DNA of 63,559 nt, from NCBI GenBank assembly GCA_020632925.1, contig JACKER010000034.1, positions 1 to 63,559 of the forward strand. Direction: 5' to 3'. Each line of letters begins with the position of its first letter. Position 1 is the stretch's first letter. The notes beneath the pieces are model-generated. The model searched no databases and was not told the DNA's origin. It saw only the letters and a program-made list of their open reading frames with translations. This DNA is from Alphaproteobacteria bacterium (GTDB lineage Bacteria > Myxococcota_A > UBA796 > GCA-2862545). Both the position numbers and the translations under genes were made by a program. Positions 49,844 to 57,946 of the stretch are shown piece after piece.

Positions 49844-50686
49844 ATGCAGCGGGTGGCGGTGATCGGCGCGGGGACGATGGGGCACGGGATCGCCCAGGTG
49901 GCGGCGATGGCCGGCTGCGACGTGGTGCTGGCCGACATGTCGACCGAGGTGCTCGACAAGGCCATGACGGCGGTCCGCGCGAACCTCGACAAGGGCGTGC
50001 AGAAGGGCAAGCTGACGCGCGAGTCCGCGGACGCCGCGCTGGGTCGGCTCGTGACGGGCACGCTCGACGAGGCGGTGACGAACGCGGACATCGTGGTCGA
50101 GGCCGTCCCCGAGAAGCTCGAGCTCAAGCAGTCGCTGTTCCGCCAGGTGGCGTCGCGCGCGCGGCCGGGGTGCGTGCTGGCGACGAACACGAGCTCGCTG
50201 TCCGTCGCCGCCATCGCGAGCGCCGTGCCCGACCCCAGCCGGGTCATCGGGACGCACTTCTTCAATCCGGTGCATCTGATGGAGCTGCTCGAGATCGTGG
50301 TGGCGACCACGACCGCCCCCGAGGTGGTCGACGCCGTCCGCGCCTGGGGCGAGGCCATGGGCAAGCAGGTCATCGTCGTGCGCGACTTCCCGGGCTTCGC
50401 GACCAGCCGGCTCGGCGTGGCGCTCGGCATGGAGGCCATCCGCATGGTGGAGCAGGGCGTGGCGAGCGCCGAGGACATCGACAAGGCCATGGTCCTCGGG
50501 TACCGCCACCCCGTCGGTCCGCTGAAGCTCACGGACATGGTGGGCCTCGACGTCCGCATGAACATCGGCGAGTACCTCGCGCGGGAGCTCGGCAACGCCG
50601 CGTTCGAGCCGCCGGCGCTCATGCGCGAGATGGTGGGCCGCGGCGACCTCGGGAAGAAGAGCGGGCGCGGCTTCTACGAGTGGTGA
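49844..50686 (+). CDS. hbd: 3-hydroxyacyl-CoA (3-hydroxybutyryl-CoA) dehydrogenase
   Basis: 280 residues from ATG 49844 with AGGAGG upstream. NAD site VIGAGTMGHGIAQVAA, catalytic region VIGTHFFNPVHLMELLEIV (His), SSL motif TNTSSLSVAAIA, and C-terminal GLDVRMNIGEYLA and GRGDLGKKSGRGFYEW. It oxidises 3-hydroxyacyl-CoA to 3-ketoacyl-CoA, the substrate of the adjacent thiolase. The end overlaps the convergent 50674 gene by 13 bases. Confidence 0.95.
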   Translation: MQRVAVIGAGTMGHGIAQVAAMAGCDVVLADMSTEVLDKAMTAVRANLDKGVQKGKLTRESADAALGRLVTGTLDEAVTNADIVVEAVPEKLELKQSLFRQVASRARPGCVLATNTSSLSVAAIASAVPDPSRVIGTHFFNPVHLMELLEIVVATTTAPEVVDAVRAWGEAMGKQVIVVRDFPGFATSRLGVALGMEAIRMVEQGVASAEDIDKAMVLGYRHPVGPLKLTDMVGLDVRMNIGEYLARELGNAAFEPPALMREMVGRGDLGKKSGRGFYEW

Positions 50687-51219
50687 TCGCCGGGGTCGAC
50701 CAGGGCCCGGACTGCCGCCAGCGAGGCTGAGGAGGGCCCGGGATCGCGCCTGGACAGGACGTGTCGGGAGTGGGTGCTCACGAGTGCCACGACGCGCTCG
50801 ACCAGCTCGCCACCGCCCACGTTCCACACCTGCTCCGTCCCGTCGGGTCGGGTCAGGACGAGGTGATCTCCCCGCACCCGGAGGGGCTCCTCTCCGAGCT
50901 CGGTCAGGCTCCAGCTCTGCGCGTCGTCCGGGTCCTCGATCGACAGGTGCGTGCCCCGGAGGGTGACCACGACCTCCGCGACCCGGGGCCGCGACCGGCT
51001 GGTCGATACGAGGTGGGCGGCGACGGCCACCAGACAAGCGGCCACCACCAGCGTCCCGACGAGGGCGCCGCTGGCGACCACGCTCACGAGACCCAACGCC
51101 ACCACACCGCCCGCCAACACCATCAGGCTGGTGCCGTCCCGGTGACCGGTCGGAATGTGCGCCTCGAACCCGTCGAGGTCGATGGTCAGTGGATCGCGGG
51201 GTGGTTGTGTCTCGGACAC
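50674..51219 (-). CDS. membrane protein of unknown function
   Basis: 181 residues from GTG 51219. Two hydrophobic segments in one run (SLMVLAGGVVALGLVSVVAS, GTLVVAACLVAVAAHLVST) form a helical hairpin, followed by a ~90-residue cytoplasmic or periplasmic beta domain (VAEVVVTLRGTHLSIEDPD, HLVLTRPDGTEQVWNVGGGE). Function unknown. Confidence 0.65.
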   Translation of the reverse strand: MSETQPPRDPLTIDLDGFEAHIPTGHRDGTSLMVLAGGVVALGLVSVVASGALVGTLVVAACLVAVAAHLVSTSRSRPRVAEVVVTLRGTHLSIEDPDDAQSWSLTELGEEPLRVRGDHLVLTRPDGTEQVWNVGGGELVERVVALVSTHSRHVLSRRDPGPSSASLAAVRALVDPGDHHS

Positions 51220-51241
51220 GCGAGCACCCCGCCGTCCGACA

Positions 51242-53035
51242 TCACTCGCCGGTGCGCTCGACCACGATCTCGGCCGTGCCGTCGCCGGGGAAGCCGATCT
51301 TCGCCAGCATCGGGCGGGCGGCGGCCCACTCGGGATCCGAGGCCGTGACCTTCACGCGCGGACCGGACTCGGTCCAGAACGCCTCGGCGGTGCCGACCGC
51401 GTAGTTCTCCTGCCCGTTCACGTCGATGACGAACGAGCTCGAGCGGCGACCGTTGAACGGCCAGCGCACGTCGGGGATCGGCGGGTTGAAGGTCACCGCG
51501 GTCACCGGGGTCGCGCGGCCGTACTGCTCGACCGTGATCGAGACCAGCTCGAGGAAGGCCTCGGACACGAGGCGGTAGTTGTACGTGATCGAGCGGAGCT
51601 CGCTCGTCTGGCGCGCGATGACGCGGTCGCCCTGACGGGACACGAGCCACTGCTGCTCGACGCGGTTGCCGTTCGGCATCAGGTGCGTCGTGGTGAAGCT
51701 CGACAGCTTCGCCTCCGGAGCGGGCGCATCCGCGGCAGGCTCCTCGCCCATCACGTCCGACATGTCGTCGGGCAGCTCGTCCTCGCCCGCGGGGCGCTTC
51801 ACGGTCGTGCCGCCCTCGGCGGGCGCCTCCATCGGGGGCGCCTCCTCCATCGCACCGGCGGCCTCGGTGAACTCGCCCTCGTTGATCTGCACGCCCGCCT
51901 CGACCGGCTCCTCGCCCTCCGCGGGCGCCGGCGGCACCTCGAACGTGAAGTCCCACCAGACGGTGCCGTTCACGGACGCATCGAAGGCCCAGCCGCCCAT
52001 CGCCTCGGTGACGCAGGTGGTCAGGCCCTCGTCCGCGAAGCGCTCCTCACCCGCGGGGTTGGCGAGGGCGGCCTCGGACACCTTGCCGCCCGTGAGCGTC
52101 CAGGAGTACCGACTGCTCCCGCCGGGGAGGTCGGCCTGCTCGGCGAGGCGAGTGCGCCAGCAACCCAGCACCTTCGGGAAGTTCTTGGCGACACCCATCC
52201 GGACCAGCATGTCGGGCGCCGGCTTGGCCGCCTCGGCCTCGGAAGGAGCGGCATCCGGCGTGTGGAGCACGACCTCGCCGAACGATGCGCCACCGGCGGC
52301 AGGCTCGGTCGAAGCCAGGACGTACCGCCCCGAGGCGATCCCGCCCTGCACCTGGTTCAGCACGAACTGACCGGGGACGATGCCACCGATCTTGCGGAAG
52401 CCGACGCCCTTGCCGTCGGCCTGCACGTTCGCCTTGAACAGGCTGTGGGAAGCAGGGATGTCGAGCACCGCCATCAGCTGGTTCTGGGAGTGGTCGAAGG
52501 TCTTGCCGTTCCGCTTCGACTGCGTCCGCAGCGGGGGATCGCCCACCATCTCGGCCTCGACGCGCTCGCCGTTGCTCGAGGTGTACGACAGCGACACGTC
52601 CACCGTGAACTCGGTGCAGCGGTCGTCCACCTGCAGGTTCACGGACTGGCGGCGGAGGGGGAGCTCCGGCATGAAGGTGTCGATGTCGTCGACGTTCGCG
52701 AGGATCGTCTGGTCGCCGGAGTCGGCGCTGGTCTCGAGGGCCAGCCACATCGGGCCCTTGGGGGCGGCGATCCGGGCGTACTCCAGCATGTCGAAGTCGC
52801 CGTTGCGCGGCATCACGACGAAGTCGAGGTCGAAGGCGGCGCCGAAGACCATGAACGGCAGGACGGGCGCCTCGGTCGCGGGGGCGCGGCCGGTGTACGA
52901 CAGACCCTCGTGCGGCCGGTTGACCGGGAACTGGAAGGCGCGCTCGTAGTCGCCGATGACCGGGCCGGTGGGCTTGTACTTCGCCCCGCAGCTCATGAGG
53001 ACGAGTGGCATCAGGCCCATCGCAACGAGACGCAT
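51242..53035 (-). CDS. large lipoprotein with AgmX/PglI-like segment
   Basis: 597 residues, lipobox LVLMSC. A central stretch (about 280-380) resembles the AgmX/PglI C-terminal domain: LGCWRTRLAEQ, WTLTGGKVSEAALAN, LTTCVTEAMGGWAFD, a pattern with two Cys and a conserved Trp found in myxobacterial motility and envelope proteins. An acidic Pro/Ala/Glu linker precedes a C-terminal strand-rich domain. Unknown function. The region 53036-53206 upstream holds divergent promoters with thiG; no riboswitch was seen. Confidence 0.7.
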   Translation of the reverse strand: MRLVAMGLMPLVLMSCGAKYKPTGPVIGDYERAFQFPVNRPHEGLSYTGRAPATEAPVLPFMVFGAAFDLDFVVMPRNGDFDMLEYARIAAPKGPMWLALETSADSGDQTILANVDDIDTFMPELPLRRQSVNLQVDDRCTEFTVDVSLSYTSSNGERVEAEMVGDPPLRTQSKRNGKTFDHSQNQLMAVLDIPASHSLFKANVQADGKGVGFRKIGGIVPGQFVLNQVQGGIASGRYVLASTEPAAGGASFGEVVLHTPDAAPSEAEAAKPAPDMLVRMGVAKNFPKVLGCWRTRLAEQADLPGGSSRYSWTLTGGKVSEAALANPAGEERFADEGLTTCVTEAMGGWAFDASVNGTVWWDFTFEVPPAPAEGEEPVEAGVQINEGEFTEAAGAMEEAPPMEAPAEGGTTVKRPAGEDELPDDMSDVMGEEPAADAPAPEAKLSSFTTTHLMPNGNRVEQQWLVSRQGDRVIARQTSELRSITYNYRLVSEAFLELVSITVEQYGRATPVTAVTFNPPIPDVRWPFNGRRSSSFVIDVNGQENYAVGTAEAFWTESGPRVKVTASDPEWAAARPMLAKIGFPGDGTAEIVVERTGE

Positions 53036-53206
53036 CTTCCCTCTCCCTCCCCGGCCACCCGGCCTGGGGCGGGCGTACTTTAACGAGGATCGGTCAAACG
53101 TCCGCCACGCGTCGCACAGGAACCCGTTCCATGTCGGTTCGAGCGGAACAATCGAGGACCTGTGCGACAGCCCCCTTCACGGGATACGGCCGTGCGCGGG
53201 GCGGAC

Positions 53207-53974
53207 ATGTGGAAGCTGGGGTCGGTGGAGCTGTCGTCGCGGCTGGTGGTGGGCACCGGTCGGTATGCCGACTTCGAGCAGATGCGGCGCTGCCACGAGA
53301 CCTCCGGCACGCAGATGGTGACGGTGGCGCTGCGGCGGGTCGACCTGGACGCCCCCGACGGGGTCGGTGTCCTCGATCACATCGACCGTGAGCGCATCCA
53401 CCTCCTCCCGAACACGTCGGGTTGCTGGACCGCGGAGGACGCGGTGGTGACCGCGCGGCTCGGCCGCGAGCTGCTGGGCACCGACCTCGTGAAGCTCGAG
53501 GTGATCGGCTGCGAGCGCACGCTGTGGCCCGATGTCGAGGGGACGCTCGAGGCCGCCCGGATCCTCGTCCGCGAGGGCTTCCAGGTCCTTCCCTACTGCA
53601 CCGACGACCCGGTCGTGTGCCGGCGCCTCGAGGATCTGGGGTGTGCCGCGGTGATGCCCCTCGCAGCCCCGATCGGCTCGGGCCTCGGCATCCGCAACCC
53701 GACGAACCTGATGATCGTGCGCGAGCAGATCACGATCCCCCTCATCGTGGATGCGGGCGTGGGTACGGCCTCGGACGCCGCGCTCGCGATGGAGCTCGGG
53801 GCGGACGGGGTGCTGATGAACACGGCGATCGCGGCCGCGAAGGACCCCGTCCGCATGGCGGAGGCGATGCGGTACGCGGTGATCGCCGGGCGCGCTGCCT
53901 TCGAAGCGGGACGCATGGAGAAGCGGTTGTATGCGACGGCGAGCTCGCCGATCGACGGCAGAATCGGCACGTGA
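53207..53974 (+). CDS. thiG: thiazole synthase
   Basis: 255 residues from ATG 53207. ThiG motifs: ELSSRLVVGTGRYADFEQM, TVALRRVDLDAPDG, LLPNTSGCWTAEDAV, Schiff-base Lys96 in TDLVKLEVIG, PIGSGLGIRNPTNL and VDAGVGTASDAALAMELGAD. It builds the thiazole of thiamine from DXP, dehydroglycine and ThiS-thiocarboxylate. No other thi gene is adjacent, and no TPP riboswitch is seen in the upstream 170 bases. Confidence 0.94.
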   Translation: MWKLGSVELSSRLVVGTGRYADFEQMRRCHETSGTQMVTVALRRVDLDAPDGVGVLDHIDRERIHLLPNTSGCWTAEDAVVTARLGRELLGTDLVKLEVIGCERTLWPDVEGTLEAARILVREGFQVLPYCTDDPVVCRRLEDLGCAAVMPLAAPIGSGLGIRNPTNLMIVREQITIPLIVDAGVGTASDAALAMELGADGVLMNTAIAAAKDPVRMAEAMRYAVIAGRAAFEAGRMEKRLYATASSPIDGRIGT

Positions 53975-53977
53975 TGC

Positions 53978-54075
53978 GCTCGCTGCGCTCGCGGGCACGC
54001 TCGCTTCGCCCGCGGCACGCTCGCTCGGCACGCTCGCTTCGCTCGCTCGGCACGCTCGCTTCGCTCGCTCGGCAC
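53978..54075 (+). repeat. left GC-skewed repeat array
   Basis: Units built on GGCACGCTCGCTTCGCTCGC: two perfect 22-base copies at 54027-54048 and 54049-54070, plus shortened copies from 53978. It begins 3 bases after the thiG stop. The core GCTCGCTTCGCTCGC is the reverse complement of the core of the right array (54196-54310). Confidence 0.85.
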
Positions 54076-54195
54076 CGCACGTCCACGCGACGTTCGACCT
54101 CTTCGGCACGGTCGACCAGGCCACGCGGCTGCGGTTGGCGCACTCGGAAGACAGCATGTCGACGACGACCACCCTGAACTGAACGTGCCTGCTCA

Positions 54196-54310
54196 CGAAG
54201 CGAGCCTGCCCGAGCGAAGCGAGTCTGCCGCGAGCGAAGCGAGCCTGCCGCGAGCGAAGCGAGCCTGCCGCGAGCGAAGCGAGCCTGCCGCGAGCGAAGC
54301 GAGCCTGCCG
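54196..54310 (-). repeat. right 20-base tandem array, inverted to the left array
   Basis: About 5.5 copies of a 20-base unit GAGCCTGCCGCGAGCGAAGC (54221-54310 in exact phase, one copy with a T substitution), after a divergent unit. It abuts the stop of the minus-strand Cys-rich lipoprotein. Between the arrays (54076-54195) a plus-strand frame reads ATFDLFGTVDQATRLRLAHS to a stop and may be a gene remnant; otherwise nothing is seen there. Confidence 0.85.
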
Positions 54311-54311
54311 C

Positions 54312-54644
54312 CTACTCCGGCGTGCTCGTCGGCAGCACCGTGAGCTCCTTGTCCGGATCGAACGGGAAGAGCTCCTCGAACCCTTCGTAGCAGGATCCAT
54401 CCGCGAGCTCGTCGCAGCTGCTCTGCATCACGCAGCGCCGGTGATCGAAGTGGAGATCCAGCAGCTCCTGGTTCTTCCACTGTCGGAACATCCCCTCCTG
54501 GCGCGTGCACGACTCCGTGCACTCCGCGAGGGCGACCCGCTCGGAGTCGAGATCGCAGTCGAACAGCACCTTCCGGCAGACCTGCTTGCACGGCGGCGGA
54601 CAGGCGCAGAGGACGAGCAGCGAGAGGATGGCGAGGCGGCGCAC
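54312..54644 (-). CDS. Cys-rich small lipoprotein
   Basis: 110 residues from GTG 54644. Lipobox LLVLCAC. The mature part has eight Cys: CPPPCKQVCRKVLFDC, ALAECTESCTRQEG, HRRCVMQSSCDELADGSCYE. The pattern C-x2/3-E-C ... W/Q ... C-x3-x-C-D/E-E-L ... G-x-C matches the divergent neighbour at 54893, so they look like paralogues. Probably a disulfide-rich surface protein. Its stop sits at the edge of the repeat array. Confidence 0.75.
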   Translation of the reverse strand: MRRLAILSLLVLCACPPPCKQVCRKVLFDCDLDSERVALAECTESCTRQEGMFRQWKNQELLDLHFDHRRCVMQSSCDELADGSCYEGFEELFPFDPDKELTVLPTSTPE

Positions 54645-54719
54645 GGCCAGCGGTTAACCCACACCGGACCGGTTGGCCCTCCGTCCCTCGACCCGATAGA
54701 CTGGCCGGCCGGAGGCCAC

Positions 54720-54896
54720 ATGATGGAGCGCGACCGCGCATCGGGTCACCCGAGCTGGGAGCAACGGCAGGCCGCAGGGCTGCCGCGGCTGGAGGAGCAG
54801 GCGCAGGAGACCGAGGGTCGCGAGGAGCAGACCCGGCCGGTGGCGCACTGGCTCGGCTGGGCGCCGACCTCCTGGCGGGCGCGGGGCGGCCGTTGA
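54720..54896 (+). CDS. 58-residue small protein, translationally coupled
   Basis: ATG 54720 (or 54723) with GGAGG at 54711-54715. Reads MMERDRASGHPSWEQRQAAG, then LPRLEEQAQETEGREEQTRP and ends AHWLGWAPTSWRARGGR. Charged and helical with a Trp-rich C-terminus; no match recognised. The stop overlaps the TTG start of the lipoprotein by 4 bases (TTGA), supporting that it is translated. Confidence 0.55.
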   Translation: MMERDRASGHPSWEQRQAAGLPRLEEQAQETEGREEQTRPVAHWLGWAPTSWRARGGR

Positions 54897-55240
54897 GCGC
54901 ACGCATCGCGGCGGTGGCGCTGCTCGTGACCCTCGGGGTCGCGGGCTGCGACAAGAACTGCCAGAGCACCTGCTACCACATCTACGATCCCGGTGAATGC
55001 GGGATCAACATCGGCGGCGTCTCCGAGAAGGACCTCAAGGACCAGTGCATCACGGAGTGCACCGAGGCGCTCAAGCGCACTGGCCCCATGGGGACGTACG
55101 ACCCCTACGTGCCGCACGACACCGAGAACGTCGAGCTGCGCAACGAGAAGCAGGCAGCGGAGTGGATGGACTGCGTGTGGTCCGCGACCTGCGAAGAGCT
55201 CGAGCCGACCTCGGGCGGGATCTGCGACCCGATTCCCTAG
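54893..55240 (+). CDS. Cys-rich small lipoprotein, paralogue of the 54312 gene
   Basis: 115 residues from TTG 54893. Lipobox LGVAGC. Cys pattern: CDKNCQSTCYHIYDPGECG, DQCITECTEALKRTG, AEWMDCVWSATCEELEP, SGGICDP. The second half aligns by eye with the 54312 protein (C-x3-C-T-E, W, C-x5-C-E/D-E-L, G-x-C). Secreted and lipid-anchored; function unknown. A strong hairpin starts on its stop codon. Confidence 0.75.
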   Translation: MSARIAAVALLVTLGVAGCDKNCQSTCYHIYDPGECGINIGGVSEKDLKDQCITECTEALKRTGPMGTYDPYVPHDTENVELRNEKQAAEWMDCVWSATCEELEPTSGGICDPIP

Positions 55241-55279
55241 GACGGCGATCCAGCGGCCAAATCGCCGGCTCGCCGTCCT
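55239..55279 (+). terminator. hairpin overlapping the lipoprotein stop, with an alternative fold
   Basis: AGGACGGCGA (55239-55248) pairs perfectly with TCGCCGTCCT (55270-55279). A competing stem, CGGCGAT with ATCGCCG, uses part of the same sequence. Position right at the stop codon suggests termination; no T-run follows. The remaining bases to 55357 show no gene. Confidence 0.5.
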
Positions 55280-55357
55280 GTGGCCTCGACGAAGGGGCGC
55301 TGCAGCACTTCCACCGTTCCAGGCTATTCCGGGCGTCCAGCGGGTCGCGGCTGACGA

Positions 55358-55888
55358 CTACTCGGCGAGCACGTCGGCGGGGACGCGCAGCTCGATCTCC
55401 ACCCCCGGCTGGATCTTGAGCGCGCCGAGCATCGCCTTGAACGGCGTGATCCCGTAGTCGGTCTGGTTCAGGCGGACGCGGGTGACGAGCTCGTCGCCCT
55501 CGCGGTCGATCCGCGCGGTCACGCTCCGGGTCCGACCGTGCAGGGTCAGGTCGCCCGTGACCTCGGCGCCGTCGTCGTCCCGCTCGATCTCCGTGGCTTC
55601 GAAGGTGATCGTCGGGTACCGACGGCTGTGCAGGATGTCGTCGCGGACGTACCCCTCGATGGTGCGCTTGTCCTTGTCCGACAGCGCGCCCGGGTTCGGC
55701 CTCCCCTGCTTCATGGCGTCGATCACCTCGAGGCTGCCGGCCTCGAAGCTCGCCTTCAGCGTGCTCCCCTCGCCCTCGAGCCGAAAGCGCCCGACCTTCA
55801 GGAGCACGTCGTGCCCGACGGCCGACAGCAGCCCCTCCTTGAACGCGAACACCCGGCACTGCGCGCGGCCCTGGTCGACGGTGGGCAT
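55358..55888 (-). CDS. YceI-like domain protein
   Basis: 176 residues from ATG 55888, preceded by GGAGGG. YceI/lipocalin-like features: KEGLLSAVGHDVLLKVGRFR, the KRTIEGYVRDDILHSRRYPT segment with ITFEATEIER, GDLTLHGRTRSVTARID and TDYGITPFKAMLGALKIQPG. YceI proteins bind polyisoprenoids; this one has no signal peptide, so it is probably cytoplasmic. Confidence 0.88.
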   Translation of the reverse strand: MPTVDQGRAQCRVFAFKEGLLSAVGHDVLLKVGRFRLEGEGSTLKASFEAGSLEVIDAMKQGRPNPGALSDKDKRTIEGYVRDDILHSRRYPTITFEATEIERDDDGAEVTGDLTLHGRTRSVTARIDREGDELVTRVRLNQTDYGITPFKAMLGALKIQPGVEIELRVPADVLAE

Positions 55889-55987
55889 CGTCCCTCCACG
55901 CGGACCGTGTAGCCGGGAGCGCGACGGCTGACACACGGCGCGATCGCCGGACGGAACGGGACGTGGCAGGATGTCTCGGGAGGTCCC

Positions 55988-56497
55988 ATGCCGCTTCTGC
56001 TGACGTTCACCCTGGCGGCGCACGCGGCGCCGACCGCGACCGTCACCGGTGCGTGTCCGGGGCACGTGCACATCCACGTGTCCGGCGCGTCCCCCTGGGC
56101 GCCCGTCGCCGTGCTGTGGTCGTCCGGGACCGGACCCGCCACGATCCCCGCGGGCGCCCTGGCGTGTGGAGGGGCCACCGTCCAGGTGGATCCCGTGAAC
56201 ACCCAACTGCGCACCGTGATCCTCACGGCCATCGACGGCCGCGGCTCCCAGAGCACGTGGATTCGCGATCCGAACGTGTGCACGTCGGGGTCCGGCGTAG
56301 TGCTGGACACGGTGACCTGCCTCTCCTCGTCCCCGGTCCAACTGCCGGTGGACACCGACCTCGACGGCCTGTCGGACAGCGACGAGATGCTCTACTACCA
56401 CACCGACCCCAACGTCCCGGACACCGACGGGGACGGCGTCCTGGATGGTACCGAGGTGTGGAACGGGACCGATCCGCTGGACGCCGCGAGCTTCTGA
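55988..56497 (+). CDS. secreted protein with C-terminal TSP3-like calcium motif
   Basis: 169 residues from ATG 55988 with GGGAGG upstream. Signal MPLLLTFTLAAHA; a ~90-residue beta domain with Cys residues in ACPGHVHIHV, ALACGGATVQ and PNVCTSG; C-terminal DTDLDGLSDSDEM and DTDGDGVLDGTEVW, thrombospondin type-3-like loops. Likely a short surface protein. Convergent with the 56501 gene, 3-base gap. Confidence 0.72.
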   Translation: MPLLLTFTLAAHAAPTATVTGACPGHVHIHVSGASPWAPVAVLWSSGTGPATIPAGALACGGATVQVDPVNTQLRTVILTAIDGRGSQSTWIRDPNVCTSGSGVVLDTVTCLSSSPVQLPVDTDLDGLSDSDEMLYYHTDPNVPDTDGDGVLDGTEVWNGTDPLDAASF

Positions 56498-56500
56498 CGG

Positions 56501-57829
56501 CTACCCGGCGTCGAGGGCCCGGAACACCCGCGCGATGGCGGACCGCACCTGACGGTCGGTGGCGGGGGCGTTGACGAGCACCACCTGCACCACGTCGCTC
56601 CCGCGCGCGACCCAGACGCGACCGAGGTGATCGACGACCTCCGGCGCCATGAGTGTGACGGTGATGGCCTCGCGCGCGCCGCGATCGTGGCGACCGACCG
56701 CGAAGTCCTCGGCGTCGGCGCGGATGAAGGGGTCCTGCCCGACCATGCGCGCCTGCACCTCGGCCTCGTGGAACATGCCCTCCACGAAGGCGTGCGCGCC
56801 CTCCTCGCTCGTGAACCGCAGGACCTGCACCTCGACGCCCGCCATCGCGCCGCCCACCAGCCGCGTGTTCCAACCCTGGTCCAGGGAATCCGCGATCCTC
56901 AGGTCGGCCCCGGCACGTACGAGCTGGTCGCGCACGTCGTAGTCGCCCATCGCGTTCTCCTCGGTGCGCCAGCCGTGGCCCGCGAGCCTCGCGCTCGCCC
57001 GCCGCAGGATCCGCCGCTGCTCGCCGTCCAGCGGGGGGGCCGGGTCCTCGGCCCAGGTCCACGGCGCCACGATCATCGACGTCGTGTCGGGCGGGTCCGC
57101 CAGCACCCGCCACACCTGCTCGCTGCCGCCGTGCTCCGCCTGGTAGGCCACGAAGTCCCGCCCCAGCCCGTACACGTAGATGGACTGGAAGGCCTGCGGG
57201 TCCATGCGACGTCGGATGGGCTGGTCGAACCCGAGCAGATCCTTCATCACCTCGACGGCCTCGGGCAGCTCGAGCGCCGCACCCACCTGCTCGTGGACCC
57301 AGACCGCGTGCCCCTCGACGAGGCAGTTCATCGCCATCACCGCGTCCGATCCCGACGCCTGTCCCACGAGCTTGTCCAGGTCCGTCGCCTGGTCCTGCAG
57401 CGCGTGGGTCAGCTCGTGCGCGATCACCACGCGGAGCAGCGGGCGCAGCAGCCAGGGCTCCTCCCCCTCGATCGCGAGCGCCGTCTCGATGCCATCGACC
57501 GACAGGTAGAGCTTGTGGTCGAGGAAGCCGTACTTCCCGGCGAGCGCGGGCGCGGTGGCCACGGCGGTGCGGCTCGCGTGCTCGCGTGCCTCGTGGTCGG
57601 ACATCCCGCTGTCGGCCAGCAGGTGGAGCTGCTCGTCGAACACGACCTGCGCCACGTCCTCGACGTTGGCGGACACCACCTCCGGCAGCTCGGTGAACCG
57701 CCGGCCCGTCACCTCCTCCACCATGGGGGCGACCTCGCGCACCATCCACAGCAGCTCGGTGTCGGTGACCTCGGTGGACACCTGCGCCAGACCCACCCGC
57801 AACGACGACGCCAGGAACGCGAGGACCAT
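56501..57829 (-). CDS. secreted HExxH (gluzincin-like) metallopeptidase-like protein
   Basis: 442 residues. Signal-like start (MVLAFLASSLRVGLAQ). HELTH zinc motif at 138-142 in VVIAHELTHALQDQ and the likely third ligand Glu172 in CLVEGHAVWVHEQ, spaced 30 residues. The remaining ~230 residues are a mixed domain ending VRSAIARVFRALDAG. The active-site pattern suggests a peptidase; the substrate is unknown. In the minus strand between two unrelated plus-strand genes. Confidence 0.75.
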   Translation of the reverse strand: MVLAFLASSLRVGLAQVSTEVTDTELLWMVREVAPMVEEVTGRRFTELPEVVSANVEDVAQVVFDEQLHLLADSGMSDHEAREHASRTAVATAPALAGKYGFLDHKLYLSVDGIETALAIEGEEPWLLRPLLRVVIAHELTHALQDQATDLDKLVGQASGSDAVMAMNCLVEGHAVWVHEQVGAALELPEAVEVMKDLLGFDQPIRRRMDPQAFQSIYVYGLGRDFVAYQAEHGGSEQVWRVLADPPDTTSMIVAPWTWAEDPAPPLDGEQRRILRRASARLAGHGWRTEENAMGDYDVRDQLVRAGADLRIADSLDQGWNTRLVGGAMAGVEVQVLRFTSEEGAHAFVEGMFHEAEVQARMVGQDPFIRADAEDFAVGRHDRGAREAITVTLMAPEVVDHLGRVWVARGSDVVQVVLVNAPATDRQVRSAIARVFRALDAG

Positions 57830-57946
57830 CGCGTGCTCCTACGATCAGCATAGCCTCCGACCCGCTCCTCGGGTGTCGGTTCCACCACCATCGTTCACGT
57901 CCACCGCGCTGGTGTAGAGTGTCGCCCCGTTGACGAGGAGTGCCCG

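Noticed and set aside
53036..53206. TPP riboswitch upstream of thiG
   Set aside because: The CUGAGA and ACCUGAUCUGGAUAAU-type cores are not present by eye.
53177..54400. 407-codon minus-strand frame through thiG and the repeat arrays
   Set aside because: Antisense to thiG, with Ala/Ser/Arg repeats made by the 20-22 base units.
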